Below, piece by piece: positions 54,422-64,000 of a stretch of 64,000 nucleotides of DNA (within the stretch, counting starts at the first letter, position 1; the number at the start of each line of letters is the position of its first letter). The translations under genes and the position numbers were made by a program. Source of the stretch: Gloeophyllum trabeum ATCC 11539 (Eukaryota > Basidiomycota > Agaricomycetes > Gloeophyllales > Gloeophyllaceae); the NCBI RefSeq assembly GCF_000344685.1, contig NW_006920412.1:1781384-1845383 (forward strand), in the 5' to 3' direction. The notes under the pieces were generated by a model that saw nothing but the letters and a program-made list of their open reading frames with translations, was not told the DNA's origin and did no database searches.

Positions 54422-57400
54422 ATGACCGCTGTGCCAGACAGCGAACGGATAGCTGTGCCTCCACGAAAACGACGGCGCTCTCACGTCTATGGGGTATCCT
54501 CTGAGGAGAAGAGATCCCAAACCCTCCGTCTTTTCGCGCCATTCAGGGCGCTCGGCCTTGTAACAAATCATGTTCCATTCGTCTTGCAAACTCGTTCTTT
54601 CAAAGGCGCGACTGAGGGCCCCAGGACACACATTCTGACATGCCTCGGAAGGTCATGGGCACTCTGGGAAGGCGGGAAGATGGGATTGCTGTTTGTCGGT
54701 GAGTGAGTGATCTTTGGTCCCTGCATCGCAAGTTCTGAAGGCTGTCTGCTCTGAACATAGGACCTGAGGCACCGCACGCAATATCCAGTTTATCAATGGA
54801 TGGGGATGTCGTATGGGCAGCTTCTGGCCCATTGGTGATCAAGTACCTGCGAGGGAAGGAGGTGAGGGACCCCTCGCATGGCATTCGTGTACGACCTTTC
54901 ACGGTGTTCTTTGACTATAGATCATCCGACTCGAGAATCCCCTGGGCTCACATCTATCTTCCCTGGCAATATTTGGGTCGCAGCTTATGGCCTTGACCCA
55001 AGACGGAAAAAGACTGCTTGTATGGGATAAGGAGAGTGGAAGTGAGTGCATCTGGACCACAAAATGTGGGAGTATGGCTCAATACTGCTTTGGACGCGTA
55101 TAGGCCTGGATTCTACCGTTGAATTTGAACCCGGTTTTACCGCAACGTCGCTCTTACACCCGGCTACCTACATCAATAAAGTACTGGTTGGGAGTATGGA
55201 GGGTAGTCTTCAACTATGGAATATTCGTACCCAGTCAGTGACTGCACCAGCTCCAAGAGAGCTTCCTCTAATATCACTATGCTCTCAGGGCCTGTATTCA
55301 CAAATATTCTTCATCGTCCCTCCTTGTTTCCCCTTCGGCTGCCGCTGCTGATGGTTCATCGTATGCAATAACGGCCCTGACTCAGTCTCCGGCTATCGAT
55401 GTAGTTGGCATCGGCTTCGCTACGGGCGAGATATCGGTTTACGACGTGCGTGCTGACGAGCGCTTAATGAGAATGTTTATGGAAGGTGGAAATATCAGAG
55501 CCCTTGGATTCCGAAGCGGTGAGCCTCCCACTGACATTCCTTCGGCTACGCTAATTGCCTTCATGTGGATTAGATGGGCATCCCATCCTAGCAACAGCGT
55601 CGTCAATTGGACACATCGCCCTGTGGGATTTGAATGCCGGAGGGCAGCTCTTGCATATCGTCCGCGGAGCGCATGATGGACCTGTTGTTGCTGTTGAATG
55701 GGTCCCCGGCCAGCCGGTCATGATCAGTTCCGGAGAAGACAACAGCGTCAAAGTCAGTTGTTCACGTTCTTGTCGTTGTCCAAGTATTCACGTGTTTAAT
55801 TAGTACTGGCTATTTGATTCCCCCACTGCACCTCCGCGACTGTTGAAATACCGCTCAGGTCATCACGCTCCTCCACATCTAATTAGATATTACGGCGAGG
55901 ACGGCAAGCAGCTCCTTTCAGCGTCCCGAGACAGGAGTCTCAGGTGTACATCCATCGTGCGAGACTCGAGATCGTTCGAGATGTCACAGGGTACGGCATA
56001 TACCAAGGGTATTTGAATGAGACTGATCCAATAGCTTGTAGGTTCTCTTGCGAAGAAGGCGTCTACATTATCGATCCCTTTGACTTCGCTCAAGTTTCCC
56101 CCAATCGTTGCACTCTCGTACTCCACTACAAGATCTAAGGATTGGGACGACGTGTTGACCGCACATACCGACGAGAGTTGTGCTAGAACTTGGTCGACCT
56201 TGAACAAGAGATTAGGTAAACATACATTCACCTTCACCGAGTCCGCAAAGGGAAAGGCTCGAGTTGGTTCTGTGAAGGTTAGTAAGCATATAGAAATGCC
56301 TTTCCGATTGCGAATCTAAAATCAGTTTAGGCGGTTTGTGTGACAGCATGCGGCAATTTCGGCGTAGCTGGGACCTCGACGGGTGCTATCTACACTTGGA
56401 ACATGCAATCCGGGATGAGAAGGAAGAACTATGACCTTGGTCCTTGCCCTCCGCAGGTGACGAGTCGCTTCCGGGCATCCTCCAAGAAAGAAGGACGATG
56501 CGTCACTGGGATAGCAACTGATGCCCTGAATCGGGTCGTCATAGTTAGCACTCTGGACGGCACGATAAATGTGAGCACCTGCTGTAGGATGCAGCAACGT
56601 CGTAGTTGACATTGGATGCAGTTCTTCGACTTCCACACTACAAAACTAGAACATAGTCTTGTTCTGCCGTCTTCCGCCGTGACAATCACGCTACAGCGTG
56701 ACACGGGACTATTGGCAATTGTATCTGACGACCTTGTCGTTCGCATTGTCGACATAGAGACACGACGAATTGTACGGGAGCTAGGTGGTTTCAAAGGTCG
56801 CGTGCTTGATATCGTAGGTCCACCCATTGTATCTAACGAAGATGACTGAATCATGCTATGCCACAGGCATTTTCCCCAGACAGTCGCTGGCTTATTGTCT
56901 CATCTTTGGACCGCGTGGTCCGAACATTTGATCTACCTACTGGTCATTTGATTGATGCATTTCGCACGTCAAGTGCCGCCACCAGCATATCATTCTCCCC
57001 TACGGGCGATTTTTTAGCCACAGCGCATGTTGACAGTGTAGGAGTCTACCTATGGTATGTTCGCTCAGTGGATCATAGTGTATTCGTTTGAAAGACGCTT
57101 TCAACCTCTGCAGGGCTAATCGCGCCCAATACGCCGAAGTATCGTTCCAGAGCATTGATGACGAAGATCTGACTGAGGTCGGTCTGCCGTCAATGCATGG
57201 CATGGACGAAGAGGAGGAAGGTCAGCGAATTACATATTAATACCCCAGCTTCAGACCTGTCTAAAGTTATACCTGCCCTAGCTGTGGAAGGCTTGGCGCT
57301 CTCTGCTTTGCATGACACCCCGAAGGACGCCTTTGTTGCCGCTCCTCAACTAGAGGGTGACTTGGTGACACTCACACTACTTCCAAGGTCCCGTTGGCAG

Positions 57401-58071
57401 ACGCTGCTCAACCTGGAAGTTATCCAAGTATGGCATCACATTGCCACGTGTTAACTGCGTCAGACTGACCTTGGCCCTGCTCCACAGCAACGCAACAAAC
57501 CCAAGGAACCACCGAAGCAGCCTGAAAAGGCACCGTTCTTTCTACCGACGTTGCCAGGCCTGGAACCGAGGTTTGCTGTCGAGCAGAAAGCTAAGGAAGA
57601 AAAAGCTAAGCAAGATACCAAACGGCTTCAGAAGGCTGCAGCCGAGTCAGACAGTACATTCCAGAAAAGGCTTGAAGCAGAGTCTGTGGACGGCGATTGT
57701 GAGTCGATATCTCATTACCTATGAGCAGATCTTCTCATCACATGTGTGAAGTCGAGGCATTCTTCAATTATGCGAAATCCCTATCACCCGCTGCCTTGGA
57801 CCTCGAACTACGTTCACTTGTGGCATTAGATTCTGTGCAATTATTCCTCAGAGCAATGACGCAGCGCTTGCGGTCGCGACGGGACTTCGAGGCCGTGGAA
57901 ACTATGCTAGCGGTTTTCCTCCGCATGCATGGCGACATACTCATCGCCAATGCGGAGGTTCGCGATGACCTCCAACTGCTGCTGGACGCGCAGCGCCGGG
58001 AGAGCGACAGAATCATGGAACTGATTGCGTCGTCACTAGGCACCTTAGGGTTCATCAGGGACACGTTGTAA
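54422..58071 (+). CDS. UTP21: UTP21/WDR36, small-subunit processome WD-repeat protein
   Basis: ATG 54422 to TAA 58069-58071, with many 45-60 bp introns. The N-terminus reads RLFAPFRALGLVTNHVPF, then WD blades run across two propellers: GDVVWAASGPLVIKYLRG, LAIFGSQLMALTQDGKRLLV, HPATYINKVLVGSMEGSL, QLWNIRTQS, GKQLLSASRDRSLR, FSPTGDFLATAHVDSVGVYL. The RSGHHAPPHLIRYYGEDG block is a strong Utp21 signature. The C-terminal Utp21 domain includes FFLPTLPGLEPRFAVEQKA and LSPAALDLELRSL plus RSRRDFEAVETMLAVFLRMH. Utp21 is part of the UTP-B subcomplex that assembles on 18S pre-rRNA in the nucleolus. It ends 342 bp before the hAT-like element. Confidence 0.93.
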
Positions 58072-58413
58072 CTACATTTCCATTCTCTACCTTGTGAACA
58101 GTCACAATCAGACGTCGCACCCAAGCCCCCCCGGACACTGACAGCACTCGCTAAATCACGGCATACCCGACTCGGTTTATGAGTCAAATGTCAAACCCAT
58201 CGGTATAGGAAGAGCGTATGCTCGTTTTTCCTGCGCTATGCAGTCTGCATCTTTACAGTGTTGCATCGCTGATAGGACGCTCTGTCGAGCCGTAAGTATG
58301 TATTCCTGTGGGCTGTGTTTCACTGCGGACAGCTCGCCCAATTTCGCCGGAGTTGTAATTTCTCCCGATTTACAGGTAAGGTGGTATCGGTGGCCGGAGG
58401 CCATGGACCCTAG

Positions 58414-59073
58414 CACTTGTCGGAAATTTCCAAATCGCCTTACGAGGCCTTGCAAGGCTTCCCAATGCGGCAAGGGCGGACCGCCTTACGAAACATCAGT
58501 AAACCTTACCATGGACCTTGCCATGGATCTTACAACGGCATTGCCACGGTCTTGCCGGGCGGCAGCACGGGGATATCAGCGGCTAGTCTGAGGACCTGTC
58601 GTGTATGGCATAACCAAAAATGGAATGCTGTTTTCAGAAGTGTGCACATAAGGATTCGAACCTGGACCCTTTCAAATACTGGATGAAATAGTACCTATGT
58701 AGTAAACAGACGCAATAACCACTCCGCCAGAGCTGATACTAAGCTTGATACTTAGTATAATATATTGTAATAGTGGTCGAGGACTTTCCACTCCCCATGT
58801 TCCATGTCTGCATAGGAACAAATATATAAGTAATATAAGTAATATACAATATCAAGGAGACAAAGAGCAAGACAGAAACGATGAAGAAAGCGAGAAAACT
58901 GGTGCCTATAGTGAAAGTACCGGCCATGGGTGCCTTGCCATGCAACGATAGCCATCTGAGCCATGTCCCTCGCTTGCCATATAGGGACATGCGTGGGAAG
59001 GTCGTTGCCATTGGCTGGCAAGGCCGTGGTAACGCCGGTCCCTTGGAAGGCAGTTTCCGAATTTCCGACACTG
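58414..59073. mobile_element. Short non-autonomous element, hAT-like (about 660 bp)
   Basis: Left end CACTTGTCGGAAATTTCC and right end (reverse complement) CAGTGTCGGAAATTCGG share TGTCGGAAATT in inverted orientation and a weaker match beyond it. Between them the sequence is full of CCTTGCCA/TGGCAAGG short repeats, as is typical of the subterminal regions of hAT elements. No transposase frame is present. I could not find a clean 8-bp target duplication, so the exact borders and class are uncertain. Confidence 0.5.
58643..58736 (-). repeat. tRNA-like sequence with perfect A and B boxes inside the element
   Basis: On the minus strand TGGCGGAGTGG (58719-58729) is an exact A box and GGTTCGAATCC (58652-58662) an exact B box, 56 bp apart. 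An anticodon arm with ACT in the loop and a four-pair variable arm can be drawn. The acceptor stem does not pair, so this is either a pseudo-tRNA or a SINE promoter. Confidence 0.5.
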
Positions 59074-59699
59074 GCTAGTGCTGGCAATTCTACGACTCAA
59101 GTCCGGTCATCCCGCTGACAGGTAATTGAGACAGGAATCACGCATCAGGACAGGCACGGATCCGGGCACGCCGGAGATGATGGAGACGGTTGAGCCCAAG
59201 GACAGAGGCACTCTTGCTTTCTTCCTTCGGTATCAGCCTACCGCCATGGATGCGTTTTCTGCAAGCTGCGAATGGTGAGTTGGGCACTTCGAATCCATAC
59301 GCGATAGGGTCCCGAATACCGGAAGACTCAAATCGTTGGAGCTACTGTACGCCGCGATCACGTGCCCCATAGCCGCCTTGATGTCACAGTCAGATGCCCC
59401 TCCTGATGTGGGCTGTGTGGCGTCTATGGGGTCGTATGCTCTACCAAGTTTTGATCTATCCCTTTGATAAATCCCAGCAGTCGGATTGATGCCGCCCGTA
59501 AAAGCTGGACATCTAACCATCCAGGTATACCGCCAAATGTATAAAATGTGGCTACCAGAAGGCAAGGTCTACCAGGTTCATCCTCACCTTGCCTTCTCCG
59601 AGCCCGGTTGCTCTCGCCTTCCCAACGCTTGTCATTCTGGACGACTCACGCCTGGTCGCGTCTCAACTTCTACGAATTTTAATAGCCAACTTCACAATA
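59074..59699. promoter_or_regulatory. Upstream region of secreted-protein gene
   Basis: 626 bp between the hAT-like element and the secreted protein gene. A TATA-like TGTATAAAATG occurs at 59536-59546, about 155 bp before the start codon, a common distance for fungal TATA boxes plus leader. Nothing else is named. Confidence 0.4.
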
Positions 59700-61148
59700 A
59701 TGCGTGCTTTCTCCGTCGTGCTTCTTCCCCTTTCCGCCGCTCTCCTTGCTTCGGCAGGCCCTGTCGACCGCAGAGCAGCTTTCACACTGGCTAATGGACA
59801 GGCTGCTCAGAATTTGAACGCTCATTTCGCCACTCTTACGCCGGACTCCCCCTGTACAGATGGGCAGAATGCCTGCATAAATGGGCAATTTGCTCAGTGC
59901 GCTGGAGGCAAGTTCGCCATTACTGGATGTGCCGGCGGACTGCAATGTGTTGCGCTTCCCCTCGTGAACTCCCCTGGTACAAGGTCAGTATATGCACATT
60001 ATCCCAGCGTCCATGGAACTAACCGATAGACATAGTGTAACGTGCGATACCGCCGCCGACGCTGCTGCACGAATCGCTGCCACCGGGGCCACTGGTGGTT
60101 TGACCGGCAGATCGTTACCAGAGTCGTCAATTGAGAAGCGTGCGGCATTTACCTTGGCCAACGGACAGGCTGCCCAGGCTCTCAATGCGAAATTCGCAAC
60201 TTTGGCCCCCGACTCCTCATGCACTCCCGGTGAAAATGCCTGCGTGAACGGTCAGTTCGCTCAATGTGCGAACGGCAATTTCGTCACGTTCCCTTGTGCG
60301 GGTGGCCTGCAATGCGTAGCGCTTCCGTTGGTTAACTCCGCCGGAACCAGGTACGCATTGACCCGCTCCTCTATCCCGAATTCGTTGTTCATCTTTGATG
60401 ATTCTCAGCATCACTTGCGATACGACCGCCGATGCTGTAACGCGGATCGCCGCTACTGGTGCATCCGGAGGACTGACGGGACGTTCCCTTGAAGCGTAAG
60501 TGGTCCAGCTGCTTCATTTGTGGTGCAGACCATAACATCGCTCTGCCCTCAGACGTCAAGCCACGGCCCCGCCTGCATGTGCAGCGAAGGCTAAGCGTTC
60601 TACGGATATGGAGTTGGTGCGCCGCATCGCACAGTCCGACCTCCCAGCAGTTGCACAGAGTTGGCAAGACTTGTGCCTGAAGAGTGGGGGCGACATCACC
60701 ACGAACAGCCCTTGTGTCACCTTAGCCGGCGTGAATGGGATCAATGCTCTGCTTGCCAACTCAGACCCCTGCGCGCAACAGGACAACGCCGATGCTATGA
60801 TTGATTTCGCCAAGTCTGCTGGCGTCACGAACCAGGACGCTCTGATTGCCAACGCGATTGCGTTCCGCAAGCACCCGAGGAATGCTCTGAACATTAACGG
60901 CGTTGTGCCTTCGACGCCTTTCTGCACTCGTGCTCCAAGGAACCCTGAACTTCAGGGAGTTGTCAACGCCCAGCTGGACGGTGTCAATCCCGGCTTGTTC
61001 GGCTCTCCTGCTCTTGGTGTCTTTGCCTTCGGTGCCGGTGAGGAATACTCTTCCGGGTTGCTGTTCCCTGAGCTGATTTCCGCCTCCCGCAGCTGGCACA
61101 TGCCCATTCGGTCAGACTCCTGACGTGGCAACGTGCACCTGCAACTAA
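59700..61148 (+). CDS. Secreted protein with two CBM19-like cysteine modules
   Basis: ATG 59700 to TAA 61146-61148, with introns after the GTR segments, after SLEA and before the terminal exon. A signal peptide (MRAFSVVLLPLSAALLASA) is followed by two ~130-residue repeats. Each has six cysteines in the same spacing, C-x6-C-x7-C-x9-C-x5-C-x14-C, and shares FTLANGQAAQ, NGQFAQC and CAGGLQCVALPLVNS. This matches the CBM19 chitin-binding pattern (as in fungal chitinase C-termini). A third part of about 190 residues starts with RQATAPPACAAKAK, is predicted helical, and its family is not known to me. The final exon ends TCPFGQTPDVATCTCN, supplying three cysteines. The role (chitin or cell-wall binding, or extracellular) is inferred from the modules. 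Confidence 0.85.
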
Positions 61149-61494
61149 GAGCTCGTGATGATATTATTCCCATCCTACGACCAGAATCACGCAAATATTT
61201 ATTTTCCTATTTATTGGCTATTCTCGTTCGAGGGTTGCAACTGTGATCAATTGTATATTTGCTGCATTATTAGAACCGGAATGACAAGCATTTGGGCTGG
61301 TGCATAACGAATCTTGGAAGAGTGCGCTCGGAGGTGCACTGAGTAACGCCCGCGCGGTTTCATCGAAGGACTCTCTGAGCTTCTTCTGATTGGCTATCGC
61401 TCACCCGGGAGGAGTGGGGCTTCAAGCCGAATGCAGTGCAGCCACGTGGTTCCAGTCAACAGAGAACCTGGCCCATCCAGCTCAGACTTGCACC
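61149..61494. other. Intergenic region between secreted protein and SRPRB genes
   Basis: 346 bp between two plus-strand genes. AT-rich in the first half (3' UTR-like) and no gene supported. Confidence 0.5.
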
Positions 61495-62531
61495 ATGGAT
61501 CCTTCCTCGCCTCCCCCCGTCGCTGATGACGCGCAGCAGTTTGTCAAGCCAGAAGTGGCCCCGCTGCTACACCCGATATCCACCCAGACTCTGGCGATCG
61601 CGTCCTTGTCTCTGGCTGTTGCACTTCTGGCTGGTTCGTCGCATACCGACGTTGATCGAATAGCTTCAATCTCACGTCTTCGTAGTCTTTGTGCTCTTTA
61701 TTAGAAGAAAAGCCACATCCACAGGGAATGCGGTGCTTCTTGTGGGACCTTGTGATTCAGGCAAGACCGCCATCCTGTCAACGGTGAGTAGCTTGGTGGC
61801 GCCGTATGATATCTGATATCTCATCTTCACGTATCGCTAGCTTGTATACAATCAAACGCTCCCGACCCACACGTCGCTCCAGACAAATACGTCTCTAGTT
61901 GCTCTCTCAAGTACCCAGAAGCCTCTGGAGGTTATCGACGTTCCAGGTCATCCTCGTATACGGGATCAGTTCAAGGAGCATCTGCCTCAAGCGAAAGCCA
62001 TCGTATTTGTCGTGGACTCGAGTACTGTCTCCAGAAATGGGCCAGCTGTAGCCGAGTAAGTCCCTCCGCGATGGGTGTTAGTTCCTTCATGGATCAAACC
62101 TTTGTACCAGGCATCTCCACCGGGTTCTTCATGCCGTCACGTCGCTGCCCCCATCGCAACACACGCCGGCTTTGGTAGTTTGTTGTCACAAGACCGACCT
62201 ACTCAAGTCTGTCTCTGGTGGCGGACCCGCTGATCAGCTGGCCATTAATCGGGTGCGAAGTATCCTCGAGCGGGAGCTCGAAAAGAGAAGAATCTCCCAA
62301 TCGGGAGTCGGTGTTGAGGGACTCGGTGAAGAGGGCGAGGATATGAGTGAGATGGGTGGACTGGAGTGTAGCGGACCTGGCGGGACATTCAGGTTTGCTG
62401 AGTGGGAGGGGGGAGAAGTCGACTTTGTTGGGACGTCAGTCACGGTCGGGAAGCGAAACGAAGTTGTGGATGAGAAGGCGCTACCAGATGGTCTCACGCC
62501 GTTACGGGAGTGGATTGAGCGGCTATCATAA
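61495..62531 (+). CDS. SRP102: Signal recognition particle receptor beta subunit
   Basis: ATG 61495 to TAA 62529-62531. The N-terminal 60 residues end in a membrane anchor (TLAIASLSLAVALLAVFVLF). The GTPase part follows: LLVGPCDSGKTAILSTLVY (P-loop), QTNTSLVAL (switch I), LEVIDVPGHPRIRDQF (G3, DxPG) and VVCCHKTDLLKS (G4, in HKTD form). This is the SRP receptor beta pattern: a small membrane GTPase that holds SRP receptor alpha at the ER membrane. A large acidic and Gly-rich insertion (GVEGLGEEGEDMSEMGG) near the C-terminus is unusual in length. The terminal part ALPDGLTPLREWIERLS is family-like. Confidence 0.92.
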
Positions 62532-62993
62532 ACCTATTTGTGAGGGATTTTAGTCTATCGACCGCATGATCCAGGCGCTGAAGCCAACTGCAGCGTATTT
62601 TGGAGCCGGAATCGTATCTGAGCTTAGTGATATACCGTCACGCACAGCGTCGCAGATTTGAATGTCTTCCTTGCTACTTTGGCTCAAGAACGTATAGTCA
62701 TCGCCAGCAAAGGGGAGTGGCCTTCTGATGCCCTGGTGCGATCCGTGTTGTCTTCCGAATTCTAGGCTGAAATGCTGCAAGGTCGTAAGTACGTACGTTT
62801 GCGTAGTATGCCAGACATCCGCAACGTTTGCCTAATATAATACTGATTGCAAGGAGATTCACAGAAGCCATGCCAGTCGATAATCCCTGCATCACGTGGG
62901 TGATGTGAGACAATGTAGTTTCGAACAGGGAGGAGTATACATTACGTTCCGAAACCTGACCAGCTGTTCCTTTCTTGAGTATCACGACCACCA
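62532..62993. other. Intergenic region before the MYND gene
   Basis: 462 bp. A minus-strand frame (62698-63045) overlaps the start of the next gene; it has some hydrophobic stretches but no motif and is left out. The SRP receptor 3' UTR and the MYND promoter are expected here. Confidence 0.4.
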
Positions 62994-64000
62994 TGAGCCA
63001 AAACACGGATGCATCGGGTATGGCCAATAGTCCTGGACCCGCCAAATGCGCGGTGTGCGGTCAAAACGCAGAGAAACGATGCAGCCGATGTAAGGACGTT
63101 TTCTGTGAGTGCTCTCATTGACATGGTGCGTGCGAAGTCGTACTGACTGCGACTTACTCAGACTGTAGTGCTGAACACCAGACACAGGTGCCCGGATCGT
63201 ATAGTTCTTCTAGATGCGAGAGATGCTGATACCCCAAAGGCCTGGCCTTCGCATAAGAGCATATGTCATAACGCGGCCGCCTAGTATCTTGCTGGTGTCA
63301 CTCGACAAGGAGGAATTCCTTGACAGCATGTACAAGACCCTCTTCAAGAAGCTCCGAACCAAAGCGAATGTCTCCAGTGTCGAGACAAGCTCCGCCACGG
63401 AGTCGGCTCTTGCTGCACGGAAATACGCAGCAGTTCTTCTAACAGACGGAGGACTGGCGCAGCCCAAACACAGGCGCACTGCGCAAAGCCTTGCAGAGTA
63501 CGCCCGCACTGGCGGCACGGTGATCGCTGGACTGCACTGGGCAACTTTCACGAACCTTTCTTATAACAACGAGTTCTGGAGGGACGCATGGGGGTTGCCG
63601 TGGAAAGCCGGCTCGTACCACCGAACCACGTTTGCGCTCAATTTCTCTTCGACAGCAGCACAGGTGCGAGACTGCTACACGGTTTCGAGAGGGTTCAGCA
63701 TGAAGGCGCTACACCTTAAGGGGATCAGGCCGGAGGAAGGGATGTACTATCCAAGTGACGATGCCCGGCTTCAGTCGCTAGTCTTCCCTGCGGAGCCCAT
63801 TCAAGATCACGATGAGTCGCCTGTGGTACTGGCACTTAAAGGATTACCGCCCATGCATTACTCGCAACTGGCATGGTATGTACTACTATCAATATTTTTC
63901 GTACGCAGGAGATTGGTAGGAGGGCCGCCGGGTGCACTACCCCAATCCAAATCGGACAAGTCCGAGAGTCAACATGGCCAAACAGAGACCGCTATATAAG
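62994..64000 (+). CDS. MYND zinc-finger protein, partial (runs off the right edge)
   Basis: ATG 62994 opens MSQNTDASGMANSPGPAKCA, then the MYND finger CAVCGQNAEKRCSRCKDVFY with the next exon supplying CSAEHQTQ and a possible WPSHKSIC. The following long frame contains RPPSILLVSLDKEEF, LRTKANVSSVETSS, ALAARKYAAVLLTDGG and ARTGGTVIAGLHWATFTNL, then a THUA-like or amidotransferase-like fold is plausible but unproven. The frame with WPSHKSIC ends at a TAG near 63282, while the long frame is in a different phase across the same bases (see findings). The gene continues past the window. MYND fingers bind proline-rich protein partners; the function here is unknown. Confidence 0.65.

Noticed and set aside
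58643..58736. Functional tRNA-Ser gene at 58.7 kb
   Set aside because: A and B boxes are exact, yet the acceptor stem cannot form; more likely a SINE or pseudo-tRNA.
62698..63045. 115-codon minus-strand frame before the MYND gene
   Set aside because: Overlaps the start of a better-supported plus-strand gene and has no motif.
1..64000. CRISPR arrays, operons or bacterial-type defence genes
   Set aside because: The window is eukaryotic nuclear sequence; no direct-repeat and spacer pattern is visible and genes are spliced monocistrons.
59700..64000. Secondary-metabolite or effector gene cluster at the right end
   Set aside because: Only one secreted protein is present and its neighbours are housekeeping or regulatory genes.

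Overview
This window is a stretch of nuclear genome from a filamentous basidiomycete, most likely an agaricomycete (mushroom or wood-rot fungus). The evidence is dense gene packing on both strands, coding regions cut by many introns of about 45-70 bp with GT..AG borders and CTNAC-like branch sites, eukaryotic-only proteins (Nup133, TAF13, SKP1, capping guanylyltransferase, SRP receptor beta, histone H2B), and agaricomycete-type lineages such as the long ferric reductase and the divergent short kinase. Exon models were built by hand from splice borders, reading phase and recognised protein motifs; boundaries are explicit where I could resolve them.

Layout. 0-17.7 kb: last exon of an unidentified gene, a STE11-type MAPKKK (+), then a minus-strand run of TRM1 tRNA methyltransferase, a ferric reductase, the copper chaperone ATX1, a MUP1-like amino-acid permease and exosome subunit MTR3. 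17.8-31.8 kb: NSRP1-like splicing factor, a divergent kinase, a stand-alone RRM protein of the cyclophilin-E type, TAF13, a hotdog-fold dehydratase, histone H2B, a PRCC homologue and NUP133. 31.8-37.1 kb: COA8 (cytochrome oxidase assembly), guanine deaminase, a CpG-rich gap with phased MluI-type palindromes, and an unrecognised Ser/Pro-rich protein. 38.4-41.3 kb: a Tc1/mariner element with TA-flanked inverted ends, gutted by a nested palindrome that contains an 886-base run of N. 41.8-58.1 kb: mRNA guanylyltransferase, SKP1, mitochondrial ribosomal protein bL27m, a DUF3074 protein, a glutamine-synthetase-like protein, a WD-repeat protein, a membrane protein, an F-box protein and UTP21. 58.4-64.0 kb: a short hAT-like non-autonomous element, a secreted protein with two CBM19-like modules, SRP receptor beta, and the 5' part of a MYND-finger gene that runs off the right edge.

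Most of the genes are housekeeping and I see no cluster that looks like a dedicated new system. The ferric reductase and ATX1 are the one functionally related neighbouring pair (reductive iron uptake and copper loading). Many neighbours are head-to-head with 84-300 bp between start codons (MTR3/NSRP1, TAF13/hotdog, PRCC/NUP133, SKP1/bL27m, GS/WD-repeat, F-box/UTP21). The more unusual observations are gene-structural: a 9-nt exon, a 12-nt exon and an 8-nt terminal exon, a probable frame-preserving GC-AG intron, an in-frame upstream TRM1 start, helically phased GACGCGTC palindromes, and a palindrome around the assembly gap whose edges appear to be contiguous in the repeat itself.
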